Shown here: one piece after another, positions 1 through 11,051 of the stretch
How the letters are laid out: every line of letters begins with the position of its first letter
How positions within the stretch are numbered: the stretch's first letter is position 1
Source: Rusavskia elegans
Taxonomy: Eukaryota; Ascomycota; Lecanoromycetes; Teloschistales; Teloschistaceae
Direction of reading: 5' to 3'
Length of the DNA: 64,000 bases
NCBI GenBank assembly: GCA_011316305.1
Contig: SAUG01000035.1
Span: 434,001 to 498,000 of the forward strand
Notes under the pieces: model-generated
Seen by the model: the letters and a program-made list of their open reading frames with translations, nothing else
Databases searched by the model: none
Told to the model about the DNA's origin: nothing
Translations under genes and position numbers: made by a program

Positions 1-457
1 GGATTGGGTCCAAGATTGTGCGTGCTGCCATCGCGACCGAAGAGATTCGGATCCTCCTCTTCAACGAGTATTTCAGCGTCAAAGCTGGGGAAATTGGCGA
101 GCAACCGCTCGAGTATTGGAAGGGCAGGATCATCGCGTGAGGAGATGCAGAAGAAAACCGTCAATTTGGAGATGTGATAATTCTGCTGGAAGGTGGCAGC
201 CAGGCAATCGTACATTCGAGGCTCAAGGCCTTTGACGGGTCGAATGATCGTGACATGAGGGATTGAGGCGACTGGCAAATTGCTGGATACGGGCAAGGGA
301 GGGTTTCCTGAGTAATTTTTCCAGCTGCAGTAGCATCAGCAAAATGACTGATGGCGGAATTACGAGACGAGTACATCTGAACAATGCCAATTGCGCAGAC
401 CGAGAGTATGAAGATGTACCATACCAGGCAAGCTGCAGCAACTACGTTCTCGATCAT
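1..457 (-). CDS. Ceramide glucosyltransferase, N-terminal part (runs off the window)
   Basis: Transfers glucose from UDP-glucose to ceramide in Golgi/ER membranes, the first step to glucosylceramide (GT21 family). Exon 1 (364-457) encodes a start Met, a hydrophobic membrane segment and 'VQMYSS'. A 92-nt intron (272-363, GT...CAG) joins it to exon 2 (1-271), which reads '[20 protein letters not shown]' and then the conserved stretch containing '[12 protein letters not shown]' and '[12 protein letters not shown]'. Both blocks are characteristic of fungal glucosylceramide synthases. The catalytic C-terminal half lies beyond base 1, so nothing can be said about its integrity. The two exons are in different frames, so the intron is required. 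Confidence 0.88.
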
Positions 458-1036
458 CGCACGCTTTTGGCGACGTTGTACAATCCTGTCATCTCAGCGT
501 TCCGAGATCCATTGCAACTGTCAGACAATGCCAGACCGCTCGGCGGGCGTGCTAAATGAAGTAGCGTTCTTGCGTCGTCGGGAGAGCAAAAGCTGAAATT
601 GACAAGGATTTTCAGCAAACATACCACCAGTAGGAGGATCCTGATCTCCAAAAAGATCTTTAATAGGTTTAGCCTCGGGTAATCTTCGATTCTCCAATTA
701 CCTCTACGCTTACGTCATACCTACCCTCTGCCTTCGAATTACAGGCATCGCTTTGGAGTGATCTAAGCTTCCTCAATTCAGTGCTTCGACATGATAGACC
801 AGGCATAGAACTTCGTCCTCATTCTGTCAATGTTCCTGGTGCATAATTAATGGTCTCCACGGGTTGGTGGTGGAGTTTTCCGTGGTCGAGCATTCCAATT
901 CTCCTGTCCAACTCTTGTAGACCATATTTCTTCATCACTTTTACGCTAAGATATTATGGGACCACTTCATGGCTTGGGTGATCGGCCATGATCATCTCAT
1001 GTCCTCTCGTGCTCCTTTCTGAGCTAATTCAACAAC
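458..1036. other. Divergent intergenic promoter region
   Basis: No convincing gene lies here. The two flanking genes start outward from this stretch, so it should hold the promoters of both the ceramide glucosyltransferase (left) and PPX1 (right). Short open frames on both strands show no family features. Confidence 0.5.
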
Positions 1037-2436
1037 ATGGCGTTTCCACCTAATTCCCTACGGGCTTTCTTGACGCATGCCAAGAAGAGCCTCTTCAGAG
1101 CCATCCGGTCCTCACAGAGAGTCACCATTGTCGCCGGTAATGAGTCTGCTGATCTGGACTCATTGACATCTTCCGTTCTCTACTCGTACATCCGCTCCTT
1201 GGCTCCACCTTCAGGTGCCTTTACTCCACTCTACATCCCACTGCTTAACATTCCTGCTGCTGATATCCGCCTACGCCCTGAGTTCGATACAGTATTTCGC
1301 CATGCTAACATTGACGCCTCTCATCTGGTGACATTGGACGATCTGCTTGATGGCAAAGGGACAGCCCTGAAACCTGAGAATACAAGATTTATCCTCGTGG
1401 ACCATAATAGTCTTCAAGGCGAACTGGGCAAGATATATACGGCACGAGTACGAGGAGTAGTGGACCACCACGAAGACGAACGCAAAATCGGTCCAGATAC
1501 AAGTCCCGAGCCGAGAGTAATCGAGAAATGTGGATCCTGCACTAGTCTGGTCGTCAGAACGTTGAAACCATCATGGGAGTCCAGCGCTGGTGGCTCCTCC
1601 CTCGTATCTGGTGTTGCACACGCTCAAGGCGATTCCGTCGAGAACGATGCAAGCGTAACCCGAACCTGGGATGCCCAGGTTGCAAAGATGGCTTTAGCCA
1701 GCATCCTGATTGACACAGCAAACTTGACAGCCGAAGGCAAGGTCGAGAAAGTGGACATTGATGCTGTCAGGTATCTTGAAGCCAAGATCAAGCTATCCCC
1801 ACAAGATACGGCTCAGTGGGATAGAACCAAATTCTACGAATGCATCGATGCTGCGAAACGAGACATCGATGCACTGAGCTTCAAAGATATCCTGCGAAAA
1901 GACTACAAGCAGTGGACGGAGAATGGGCTGAACCTGGGCGTGGCGTCTGTTGTGAAGCCTCTGGGATTCTTGGCTAGGAAGATCACCGGGAACCCATCAG
2001 AAGACAAAGAAGATCAATTTGTGACTGGGATTGGGGACTTCATGGCGGCTAGAAGCCTGACAATCTTCGCTATCATGACAACCTTGACATCCTCATCAGG
2101 AGAATTCCAGAGGGAGCTCTATGTTCAAGCACTGTCGCCGGGGCACGCAGCGGCACACAGGTTTGCTGAGCATGCAAAAGAAGAACTAAAACTTGAAGAT
2201 CATGATGTTGCATCACTATCCGAGAAACCTGGGTCAATGCAACCATCAAGTGAAGGACCCTGGTATGTGTTCCTCTTGTTCCTCTTTCCATTTTTTGTCT
2301 GTAATCGAATGTCATATAATTTCGCTCCAGAGTTGACTGTTTCAACAGGCGCAGGATCTGGCTTCAGAAGGACGTCAGCAAAAGTAGAAAACAAGTCGCG
2401 CCTCTGATGAGAAGAGCCATGAATGAATCGACTTAG
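1037..2436 (+). CDS. PPX1: Exopolyphosphatase (DHH superfamily)
   Basis: Releases orthophosphate from the ends of inorganic polyphosphate; the fungal enzymes are cytosolic or mitochondrial. DHH phosphoesterase motifs are visible in order: 'NESADLDS' (motif I), 'LVDHN' (II), 'VVDHHED' (the DHH itself, III) and 'LIDTANLT' (IV), followed by the DHHA2-type C-terminal region. The uninterrupted reading frame runs to 2407 but ends in an unlikely hydrophobic tail. An intron at 2263-2348 (86 nt, GTATGT...ACAG) restores the usual C-terminus 'WRRIWLQKDVSKSRKQVAP' and a stop at 2434-2436. The resulting length of about 437 residues is normal for the family. Confidence 0.93.
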
Positions 2437-3366
2437 AACACGTTATTGGCTGCGGAGTATTTTATAATGAGAATCGAATCCAAGTTGCGAAGGGCGTCGA
2501 GTGTATCAAGTCACGTGACCCAATACCATTCAATTAAGCGGGTTGCTGCATATAAGCTTGTGTAGTAGTGGTCCATGTCAGGTCCTTCGGCATCTTCAGC
2601 CTGACCGCTGACTTGTCAGGTGGTGCTTTCATCCGCTATTAAGCCTTGGAGGCCAGTTCTATGGCTGGCGAATCAAACTGATTCCTGCCTTGTATGACGC
2701 CTTGAGCTCCGGCTTCAAGTCAAGGGGACACCCTTTCAGGACAAGCAATTTAAATCTGATAACCTCAGCGTTTGATATCTCCTCTGGAGGCTCAAACTTG
2801 GTACAGGAAGGAGTTTGTTGCCCCTCAAACCCATTGTATCATAAGGACAACTTGGATCCTTGGTGTAAGGATTCCATCCATGCTCTGTCGGCGACATGAT
2901 TTGCTGCAGCCTTAGCATTGATGGCATGATCTTGAAATCTCGCCCGACCAGACTTGGCTCGAAACATATTGCACAGACAAGGCAAAAAAGCATTGATCAG
3001 TAAAGGGGTCAGCTCAGGGGCTATTGATAGTGAGGAATCAGCTGTAAGGACTTGAACAAGTCAATCGAGAGTCCAGTTTTCATACTATAGAAATATTGCC
3101 TGCCTAGTGGATGAATACCCGGGCCTTTGAAGCTGCTTTTGATGGACATAATGTGAATACAACGATGGAAATGCAAGACGCTACGTCATATTGGAAAAGG
3201 GGGATCGCTTATCGATAGCCGGACATAGTCGGACATACGCTTATTCTCCATGCTCTCTCATGACGTCGATCAGCGGAGGTCTTAAAAGTCAAGAGTTCGT
3301 ACCTATTTTAATGAGTGACCTTTCTTTTCATTTCTTAGTGTGGAAGCCAAATCTCAACTACCCAGA
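2437..3366. other. Intergenic, no gene seen
   Basis: About 0.9 kb between PPX1 and the next gene. Open frames on both strands are short and lack recognisable motifs. The promoter of the solute-binding-like gene should be at the right end. Confidence 0.5.
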
Positions 3367-4299
3367 ATGCCACCTCTCCGTGTGGGCTATGTCCCAGAGC
3401 ACTTCTCCACGCCCCTCCACTTCGCTCAAACCTACTGTTCCCTCTCAGCAGACTTAATCCCCTTCCCCTCCGGCACAGGCCACATGGTCACCGCTCTTCG
3501 TGCCGGAGAGCTCGATATTGCCATTGGCCTCACAGAAGGCTGGATCGCCGCAATAGCCAAAGACCCACCTCCCGACCAGACTACAGACGCAGGCAGCAGC
3601 GAAAACGAGTTCAAATTGGTCGGCACATATGTTGAGACGCCTCTTTGCTGGGCCATCTCCACCGGCCACGATAGGGAGCATATCACGGATGTTCAAGATT
3701 TGAAGGGCAAGAAAGTGGGGGTCAGTAGGATTGGCAGCGGAAGCTATGTGATGAGTTATGTCCTTGCGGACCGCGAAGGGTGGGATCAACCGTTCGAGTG
3801 TCTCCCATTGCAGACTTTCGAGGCGCTTCGGAAAGGCGTCAACGACAGGACGGTGGACTTCTTCATGTGGGAGTATTTCACCAGCAAACGGTATTATTCG
3901 TCTGATACTTTGCATCCCATCAAGAAAGTTGGGGAGATATATACGCCGTGGTCTTCGTGGAAGATTGTGGCTAGGACTCCGCTCATCGATACGCCAGAAT
4001 TGGATTCTTTTTTGGAGACAGTCAATGCGGGGATCAAGTATTTCGGAGAGCATGAGGAGGAAGCGGTTCAGTACATCAGTACCAAACTGGACTACGAGGA
4101 AGAAGACGCCAAAGAGTGGATGAAGACTGTACGCTTCGCGAGGGATGTGAAGGGTGTGGAGAATAGTGTCGTGCGGGAGACCATGGAGATGCTTCAAAAA
4201 GCAGGCGTGATCGGAGGAGAAGCATGGCAGGACGGGAGCGAAGTCAAGAAAGCAAAGAGATTTGTAGGAAAACGGAAGGAGGAGCACTCAGTTGTCTGA
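3367..4299 (+). CDS. NMT1/THI5-like periplasmic-binding-fold protein
   Basis: About 310 residues with the type-2 solute-binding fold seen in fungal 'Ca3427-like' proteins. Visible blocks: 'LRVGYVPEHFSTPLHFA' at the N-terminus, 'FPSGTGHMVTALRAGELDIA' (ligand-pocket glycine loop), 'LKGKKVGVSRIGSGSYVMSY', and 'DFFMWEYFTSKRYY'. The open frame reaches back to GTG at 3340, but the first ATG, directly before the conserved 'PPLRVGYV', is at 3367 and is the better start. A short upstream exon cannot be excluded. The ligand is unknown; relatives bind thiamine precursors or sulfonates, and I do not assign one here. Single exon, convergent with the downstream sulfotransferase-like gene. Confidence 0.82.
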   Translation: MPPLRVGYVPEHFSTPLHFAQTYCSLSADLIPFPSGTGHMVTALRAGELDIAIGLTEGWIAAIAKDPPPDQTTDAGSSENEFKLVGTYVETPLCWAISTGHDREHITDVQDLKGKKVGVSRIGSGSYVMSYVLADREGWDQPFECLPLQTFEALRKGVNDRTVDFFMWEYFTSKRYYSSDTLHPIKKVGEIYTPWSSWKIVARTPLIDTPELDSFLETVNAGIKYFGEHEEEAVQYISTKLDYEEEDAKEWMKTVRFARDVKGVENSVVRETMEMLQKAGVIGGEAWQDGSEVKKAKRFVGKRKEEHSVV

Positions 4300-4332
4300 A
4301 AGGAATCAGGCATCTCAAACTCTATTTTCGAC

Positions 4333-5365
4333 TCAGCCATATATCCACCACGCCGCCACTATTCCCAGCGCTCCTACGACGAACGGCAGGTTCTGCTTCG
4401 CCGCTCGGATCCACATCCTGTTCACCAAAACCTTGATCCCTGCATCGAATGATGCTGAATCGTTCATATGTGGGAACGGCTTATTCGGCACTTCGTTCCC
4501 CAGGAAATTGCAAAGTGGTTCCCAACCTTGTCCTAAGCTGAACTCCAATCGCTTTTCGGGCGGCACGATCCTTCTCACCTCGTCGTACGCGTCCGTGTAC
4601 CCTTTAATCCAGTTCTCCCGCCTCTTGACTGGATCTTCCGTCTTGGGCCCGAAGAGGGACGTGAACAGCAGCCCCATGAACGGGGCTAGACGCATCACAA
4701 GCCAGCGGTCGAGAAAGTATAGGATCTTGAGTTGTGGAGAGGCGGCAAATTTCATGACGGTGCGGGAGCAAGATTCATACCATCGGTATGGATCGCGCTG
4801 CACGATGACGACTTTGGCGTCAGGATATGCTTCATGCAACTCGGGAATAAATGCGGCGGCAGGGACGTCAACTACAGCCTGCAACGCCCGCCATGTCAGT
4901 TCAAAGTCCCGACTCTCATGCAGACTACAGCCAAGAGATTGTACCTGGCAATGCCCCAACAGCTGATCCCAGTCCTTTTTGGTGAATTTGCGGCCTTTGT
5001 TCTGATACTTGGCTTCAAGAGCTACACGAAATGCCCTGAGTCCATGTTTTCTGTGTGGGACTTCATTCAGTGGCCTTACCCTCTCTCCACATGATGCATT
5101 CCGCGCCAGGGTTCTGGAAGACCTTGTGCATGTGATGGGTGGACTTATAGCCCAATTCTTCAAGGGCGGCTTGCATGGCTATCAATTGATATCAGCTTCT
5201 GGCGCTTTGGAATTCTCAATGAGCCAGCTCACATAACGTCCCTGTACGGAGCATGCCAATGACCAGGACCTTCATAGGCACCACTCTCGTACATTTACGT
5301 CTGTCGACATCCTCTTCAACGAAGTAGTCAGGGAACCGTTCTCGGTCGGTCATGGTTTTGGCCAT
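4333..5365 (-). CDS. Sulfotransferase-like P-loop NTPase-fold protein with C-terminal membrane anchor
   Basis: Member of the large fungal family of sulfotransferase-fold proteins; the real reaction of this family is mostly unproven. Start at 5365 (Met-Ala-Lys-Thr). A 54-nt intron (5179-5232) sits within the P-loop and when removed gives 'VIGMLRTGTLSMQAALEELG', the phosphate-binding loop. A second, in-frame 66-nt intron (4879-4944, GTAC...GCAG) interrupts 'WDQLLGHCQ/AVVDVPAAAF'; read through, it would add 22 foreign residues. Downstream are 'AKVVIVQRDPYRWYESC' (the 3'-PB-like region) and a final hydrophobic 'VVGALGIVAAWWIYG', likely a tail anchor. About 303 residues after splicing. Confidence 0.82.
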
Positions 5366-6169
5366 CTCGATGCGAGTGTCTCAACGCTCAGACGCCTGAA
5401 GTCCAAGAACTCAGATTTAACAGCGGCGGACGTCGCCGTCAGCGAAAGCGTCCATGGTATACTTATCGCAAGACGTTATACTTCAACCAAAACCGGCGCC
5501 CGCATTTGCATTAAGGACTTCAAAGTCCAGACTGGGTTGTTCAGGCCACTCAATGGGCGGGAATCACGCCACATTGATGCTCTAGAGTTTGCGTGTCCAA
5601 TCAGGTCCATAGCACACGTGTTTCAAATAATCAAATGTGCCTGACAGCCTGTCAGGCACAGGTTGAACAGTACATATGCACAAAGCCTCAAGATTCAAGA
5701 CGCCTCAAGGCTAGGCACGTATGGGACATGCAAAGGGAGTTGCTGTCAGTCTCTTGGTGAGCAATCTGCCTATGTTGCAAGTCGCGAAACCAACGATGGC
5801 AGATCTCTAGGCACCCCAGCAGATCTGACGCTAGGAACGGGTGGTAGGAAGCCGCTGGTGCCGGCATCGAAAGCGCAAGACATGGTGGTGTTTACCCCGA
5901 ACGATTAGGCATCGTGGGGGGACCAGAGAATGGGCTTCAAATCCGGCATAGTACGGAGTAAAATTGAGGTAACAAGTTCAATACACCTGTTTGTCGCCTT
6001 TCTCTACTGAATAACAAATGGCGTCGGCTATACGCTGATGCGATGCCGAAATCCTTCCAAGAACAAATGAGCAGGAAGATCATATATGCGATCCGCTCGA
6101 CCACGTTAATGAATTCGACGTGGGCAATGAAATTATTCAATCACATTTCTTTCGTCAACCTCTACTAGA
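5366..6169. other. Divergent intergenic region with a short palindrome
   Basis: Lies between the starts of the sulfotransferase-like gene (left, minus) and the GST gene (right, plus), so it should carry both promoters. No gene is supported. A perfect 11-nt inverted repeat with a one-base centre lies at 5637-5659 (arms GTGCCTGACAG / CTGTCAGGCAC). Confidence 0.45.
5637..5659. repeat. 23-bp palindrome
   Basis: GTGCCTGACAG-C-CTGTCAGGCAC, perfect arms around one base, in the shared promoter space of the GST and sulfotransferase-like genes. It could be a binding site for a dimeric regulator, or chance. Confidence 0.5.
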
Positions 6170-6850
6170 ATGAAGCCTCTCATCCTCCACGGCCACCACA
6201 CAGGCCCAAACCCCTACAAAGTCAACCTCGTTCTCGAGTACCTCAAACTCCCGTATGACTACAAACTCTGGGTCCTAGGCGACGGTCCCAAAGGGGTCAA
6301 AAGCGCCGAATTCTTGAAGATCAACGAGAACGGACGAGTACCGGCCTTGGAGGATCCAAACACGGGCGTCGTCTCTTGGGAATCCCAAGCAGTGATCAAC
6401 TATCTTCTCCGCGTCTACGACAAATCACACACCCTCTCTCCCGGGCCCGACGCCTCGGAGCAAGATCGAGTGGACTATGACAAATGGACTGCTTTCCTCA
6501 CCACCACTTTCGGACCAATGATGGGGCAACGAAACTGGTACGTTAATTTCAACGCGACCGATAACCCGGACGCCAAGAAACGGTATGAAGAGCAATGTCT
6601 GCGCTGCTTTGATGTTCTGGAAGGCCAATTGGCGAAGAGTGATGGGAAGAGTGTTTTGCCGTGCGGGTTTTCGGCGGTGGATTGCCATTTTTGGCCTTGG
6701 TTGAGGCAGTTTGGTTATGCGCAATTGGATGTGTCGAACTATACGTTTTTCCAGAAATGGTTCAAAGGGATTGGGGAGAGGCCCGAGGTCAAGAAGATTG
6801 ATGAGTTTCTTGCTAAGGAGAAGGAGAAGCAAGGTATTAAGAGTATGTAG
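6170..6850 (+). CDS. Glutathione S-transferase (Ure2p-like class)
   Basis: Conjugates glutathione to electrophiles; cytosolic. 226 residues, single exon. N-terminal thioredoxin fold shows 'HHTGPNPYKVNLVLEYLKLP', the cis-Pro region 'NENGRVPALEDP', and the glutathione-contacting 'SWESQAVINYLL'. The helical C-terminal domain includes 'LRCFDVLEGQL' and 'SAVDCHFWPWLRQFGY'. This pattern fits fungal Ure2-like GSTs without the prion-forming N-terminal extension of yeast Ure2. The start is the first Met and fits family length. The substrate is unknown. Confidence 0.9.
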   Translation: MKPLILHGHHTGPNPYKVNLVLEYLKLPYDYKLWVLGDGPKGVKSAEFLKINENGRVPALEDPNTGVVSWESQAVINYLLRVYDKSHTLSPGPDASEQDRVDYDKWTAFLTTTFGPMMGQRNWYVNFNATDNPDAKKRYEEQCLRCFDVLEGQLAKSDGKSVLPCGFSAVDCHFWPWLRQFGYAQLDVSNYTFFQKWFKGIGERPEVKKIDEFLAKEKEKQGIKSM

Positions 6851-7278
6851 AGAGAGAAAGCGAATTGGTCGAGAGCCCGTTGCGGGAGGCCTGGGGGATT
6901 GTACTGGATAATATTATTCCAGAGCTGTGTCTATATACTTGAAATCCTCTGGTTATTCGAAGTTTATCGCTTATCGGCAAGGTTTTGGAATTACCGCGGG
7001 TGAGACAAAGTGTTCAGCGGTGGCTGATGCTCGTTTGCGTGGGATTCAAGATCTCTGCTCCATTGCTTCTGCAAGCCAGTCCGAGACCGCGCATCCGTTT
7101 CGCGTTCCATCATGGATATGATTGATCCCACTGTTCCCACAGTCGCATCGGGCAATCGTGCTAACGGTGCAGCGGAACCCAGACTATATGTTTCCTTCCC
7201 AGGATATGCACAGCGTCACCGGAATCGTATCTCCCTAGATCCGAAAAACATGTTCAATAAATATAGCGACACTCCACG
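6851..7278. other. Convergent intergenic region
   Basis: Space between the 3' ends of the GST and ferredoxin genes. No coding signal is seen; it presumably holds the 3' ends of both transcripts. Confidence 0.5.
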
Positions 7279-8035
7279 CTAACTCTTCTTCGCCCCCTTA
7301 AAATCCGCCGCCTGCAAATTCCGCGTCATACTCGGCAACCGTATCTTCACCCCATCGATCTCCTTTGACATCTTGACTTGACATCCCAGCCTCGAGGTCT
7401 CCGTGAGCCCGAAAGCGAGATCCAGCATGTCGTTTTCGTCGTCCGAGGGTTCGGGCATGGCGTCGTATTTTTCGGGGTCTTCGACGATGACGTGGCAGGT
7501 GGAGCAGGCGCAGGATCCACCGCAAGCACCTTTTGGAAGGAGGGTGTTAGATAGATTGAAAGAAAGGGGAGGAGGAGGATATATAAGGGGATACGAACCT
7601 TCCATTTCGAGGTCTTCGGCTTGGGCGATGTCCATTAGGTTGTCACCGGCTGAGACCTCGAAATCGTGCTCTGCGCCTTCTTTATCGATGAATGTAACGT
7701 GTAGTCTGGGATTGCGGTGTCAGCGTCTGCAGTTCGCGTAGGTAAGACTTTAGGGGAAAGAGCGCATACTCTTCGCCTGGTTTTGGCGGTGTGACATGAC
7801 CGTGCGCTGCTACTGGTGTTGTGCTGAATCTTCGGCGAGCTCGTGGGAACGTCCATTGCCTTCTTACTACAGGTCCACTTGAGCTTCCGGTGTTATATGC
7901 GATGCCGGTATGGATCTGCCGGCTCAGCGATCTTTCGCCTGGGTTGTAGCATAGTCGAAAAAGTCTAGGCAGGGACGGGGATTGTGGTCTGATATGTTGA
8001 CATAGGTTCGAGAAAAGAGGCCTGGTGTTCGACAT
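7279..8035 (-). CDS. YAH1: Mitochondrial 2Fe-2S ferredoxin (adrenodoxin type)
   Basis: Electron carrier for Fe-S cluster assembly and haem A/ubiquinone synthesis in the mitochondrial matrix. Three exons: 7770-8035, 7599-7705, 7279-7529, with introns 7706-7769 (64 nt) and 7530-7598 (69 nt). Exon 1 encodes a long Arg-rich, acid-poor leader, typical of a matrix targeting presequence. The ferredoxin domain begins 'LHVTFIDKEGAEHDFEVSAG' and carries the cluster ligands as C-x5-C-x2-C ('ACGGSCACSTCHVIVED') with the fourth Cys in 'SRLGCQVKMSK'. The join at 'EMEG/ACGGSC' falls just before the first ligand. Shares a 202-bp divergent promoter with UGO1. Confidence 0.93.
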
Positions 8036-8237
8036 GCTATCATCGGCAGTGTGACATGAGATATGTTGGAAATGCCATGTGGATCTGACTATCTATGCTC
8101 ATTGTGTAAAAAGATCGAAGCTTGATCGGGATGACGTACGGGCGTCGGGCAAAAGCGAAGCCGCTCGCCGGATTGAATGTTTCAACGTCCAAACGTGAAT
8201 CCATTCTTTGGAGGATCTCAATTCAGCGTTCAACACC
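8036..8237. promoter_or_regulatory. Shared divergent promoter, ferredoxin / UGO1
   Basis: Only 202 bp separate the start codons of the mitochondrial ferredoxin (minus) and UGO1 (plus). Both products are mitochondrial, so co-regulation from one bidirectional promoter is plausible. No specific site is identified. Confidence 0.5.
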
Positions 8238-9794
8238 ATGTCAGCGCCCAAAGAAGGACCAAATCCCCTTCGACCCTACTACATCCCTCCATCCGTCGGT
8301 AACAGCGCAGGAACACCATCCGCATCACAACCACCCCCTAATCTTAGTGGTAAATATGGCTCCTCTCAATCAGCAACGTCACCAAGCTTTGGTTCCTCCG
8401 CAAGGAATATCCTGGCCGACATGGACTACTCGGACTACCTTTCAGACTCTTCACCCTCGTCCAAGGCGACTATCAAAGCTCTAGGCGAGCGAGCATTATG
8501 GAAGTACACCAGTGTCTTCTTAGCCCAGCCCTTCGATGTTGCGAAGACGGTCTTGCAAGTACGAATGCCTGGTTCAGGACCGCCAGCTCGACCACGAAAA
8601 TTCCAAGCAATACAAACAAAACCCCTGAATGAAACCAAGCGCGCAGGTTTTCGGGTATGCTTCTCTACACCTATCGCTGGCACATTGCTCAATATTCTAT
8701 AGTATTCGTCCGACGAATCCGATTCCGACTCGCCCACCTATTTTACACGTCCAAAGCCTACGGGACTTACGCCACCTCGCCGGCCACGGCCCCGAAGGAG
8801 ACCAGGTTCCCCAGACCGAGATCTCAGCTCCGATGCGGATGCACCACCTCTTCATGCCCCTCGACCGTCAACTCATATTCTAGACATCAAATCACCATCC
8901 TCACTGACCGGAGCCCTCTCTACACTCTGGCAGAAAGAGGGCGCTTGGGGTATTTTCAAGGGTACAAATAGTACCTACGTCCACTCGATCCTCCTGTCGA
9001 CCATCACATCTTTCGCTCGATCCTTCTTCGCTGCTATATTCGCAGTCCCAGATCCCAGCCTCTCGTTTCAGATAAACCCACCAGCCGGCTCAGTTGGTGG
9101 ACTTGATATACTTTCCTCGCCAACACCCATGGCTTCACTTGCGATTGCGGTATCGGCCGCCGGTATTGCTGGAATACTTCTGGCGCCATTGGATATCGCA
9201 AGGACGAAACTAATGCTGACCCCTTCGACTCATCCTCCAAGATGCGTGATGTCAACTCTCAATACACTCTCATCCTGGACGTTACCGTGGTCGATTGCAC
9301 CAGTGACCTTTCTACATTCCACGCTTCCAACCTTCATGTCCACCTCGCTACCCTTGTTCCTGCGTTCAAAGCTTCGCGTGGATCCCTTGTTGACTCCCAG
9401 TGTGTACGCTCTTGCAATATTCGTTGGACAAGGTTTGGAACTGGGCGCCAAACTACCCATCGAGACTGTTCTACGGAGAGGTCAGATGCACGTTGCTCAA
9501 AGCAGTCCTCAGGCCATGGAAGTGCAGACGGTTGTCGTAGTTGGGCCATACAAGGGCTTGATAGGGACAATGCGGTCAATCATCTATGAAGAAGGTGAAA
9601 GGACTATCAAGGCAGCTCCTGTCAAAGGTGCTGCACCGAGTAGGACGACGACCCTGGCTCGAGATCCTGAACGAAAGAAAGGTCAGGGTCTCGAGGGCTT
9701 GTGGAGAGGTTGGAGAGTCGGGATGTGGGGGCTCATTGGCGTTTGGAGTGCCGCAACAATGGGAGGTGTAGGAAGCAAAGGTGGCGAGTTCTAA
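8238..9794 (+). CDS. UGO1: Mitochondrial fusion and transport protein Ugo1 (modified carrier family)
   Basis: Outer-membrane component of the mitochondrial fusion machinery that links Fzo1 and Mgm1 in yeast. Two exons, 8238-8654 and 8703-9794 (48-nt intron, GTATGC...ATAG), about 502 residues. The N-terminus has the motif 'ADMDYSDYLSD' typical of fungal Ugo1. Carrier-type signatures are degenerate: 'LAQPFDVAKTVLQV', 'LAPLDIARTKLML', 'LPIETVLRRGQM'. A Ser/Asp/Arg/Pro-rich linker (right after the intron, with 'SSDESDSDSP') separates the first carrier repeat from the rest. The start chosen is the first ATG; the open frame extends a little upstream without one. Confidence 0.9.
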
Positions 9795-9944
9795 GCGCTT
9801 TTGATGCTTCTGTACACTTTTTCCCAATCAAAGCATGGAAGCGCGGTGTTGGACGGATCTGGCACATTCTTCGGAAGCCGACTATCTGATCTTTGCTTCC
9901 ATAAGGGTATCTCATCTCGACTCCATAGCGTCTACAACAAACGT

Positions 9945-10850
9945 TCATGTCTCCTCGACTTCCTTTCCGCCCATCTTCGAAACCTTCGCCTTCCCTCCAC
10001 CACCACCACTAGCAACCAACTCCAAAAACCCCTTCTTACTCATCTCCCCCACCTTCTCCTCCCTCCTCTTAGCCCCCACAATCCCCTTCCCAACCGCCTC
10101 CTTCCTCGCTTCCTCCCCCCTCACCTGAGCCACCCTCACGGCATTAAACAACTTCACAACCCCCCTCTGCGCCGTCTTCTTCAACCTCCGCTCCTGCTCC
10201 ATCATCCTCCCCACCTCCCCATCCACTCCTACCACTGCCCCTTCCTTCGGTTCCACGAAACCCGTACTCACAGTCCCCAACAAAACATCCTTCACCCGCC
10301 CCTTCTCCGCCGCCGCCTTCTTCTCCGCCCTTAAACTCTGCCGCGCTAGTTCTTCGACATGAGCGTCTTTGATCTCGCGGTTGGCGGCAAGCGCGGTGGA
10401 AGAGCGAGCGAGGACGGGGTCGGCGCGTTTGGTGGTGGGGAGTTTGGAGCTGAGGATCGAGGTTATGGCTGTTGAGAAGGCGGTGGGATCGTTGCGTTTG
10501 GCGCGGGAGAGGGCGAGGGGTGTGTGGTTTGGGTTGGGTTTGTCAGAGGAGGAGACTTCGGAGTCGGAGGTTGAGGGTGAGGAGTGTGGGGTTGAGAATG
10601 GTGGGGGTTTATTGGGGGGGTTTTCGTTATCGTCGATTGAGATGGTTTCGTCGTCGGCTTCGAGGTCGGTGTCTGAGGAGGAAACGGAGGAGGCGAGATC
10701 TATGGCTGGGAAGTTGGATGGTTCGATTTCGTCTGCGGAGGAGGAGGTGGTGCTGTAGTGGGTCTGTTTCTTGGCTTTTTTGCTGGGGTGAGAGGGTCTT
10801 GGTTTGGTGTCGGGTTCGTGCTTGCGCTTTCTGACGGTTGAGGGGCCCAT
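9945..10850 (-). CDS. RRP15: Ribosomal RNA-processing protein 15
   Basis: Nucleolar factor of the pre-60S particle needed for 27S pre-rRNA processing. 301 residues, one exon. A basic, low-complexity N-terminus ('RKRKHEP', 'PSKKAKKQ', plausible nuclear localisation) and a Ser/Asp-rich acidic stretch precede the Rrp15 domain, which contains 'PTAFSTAITSILSSKL', 'RADPVLARS', and the coiled Arg/Lys/Glu-rich C-terminal helices ending 'LFNAVRVAQVRGEEARKEAV'. Head-to-head with SRP54 (201 bp apart); both serve protein synthesis. Confidence 0.9.
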   Translation of the reverse strand: MGPSTVRKRKHEPDTKPRPSHPSKKAKKQTHYSTTSSSADEIEPSNFPAIDLASSVSSSDTDLEADDETISIDDNENPPNKPPPFSTPHSSPSTSDSEVSSSDKPNPNHTPLALSRAKRNDPTAFSTAITSILSSKLPTTKRADPVLARSSTALAANREIKDAHVEELARQSLRAEKKAAAEKGRVKDVLLGTVSTGFVEPKEGAVVGVDGEVGRMMEQERRLKKTAQRGVVKLFNAVRVAQVRGEEARKEAVGKGIVGAKRREEKVGEMSKKGFLELVASGGGGGKAKVSKMGGKEVEET

Positions 10851-11051
10851 GGTTGCGAGGGTTGCTTGTTGCTATGATTTTATTTGTCGTCGAAAAGTTC
10901 GACATTCTGTGCAAGTGGGATGATTTTCTTCGGAACCCGTTCCGCACACTTTGACGTTCACCAAATCGACCCCTCGGAGTAGAAACCTACGTCGTCGGAC
11001 TCTCTCACGTAAAACAGTACAGTTCTTGAGCCCTAGGAAGACACAATTATC
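10851..11051. promoter_or_regulatory. Shared divergent promoter, RRP15 / SRP54
   Basis: 201 bp between opposing start codons. Ribosome biogenesis and SRP genes are commonly growth-regulated, so a shared promoter is reasonable; no element is identified. Confidence 0.5.

Noticed and set aside
5663..5908. 81-codon plus-strand frame in the GST promoter region
   Set aside because: Composition looks random; no motif, and it lies in a divergent promoter region.
10369..10834. Long Arg/Glu-rich plus-strand frames
   Set aside because: Antisense shadows of the RRP15 gene caused by its low-complexity sequence.
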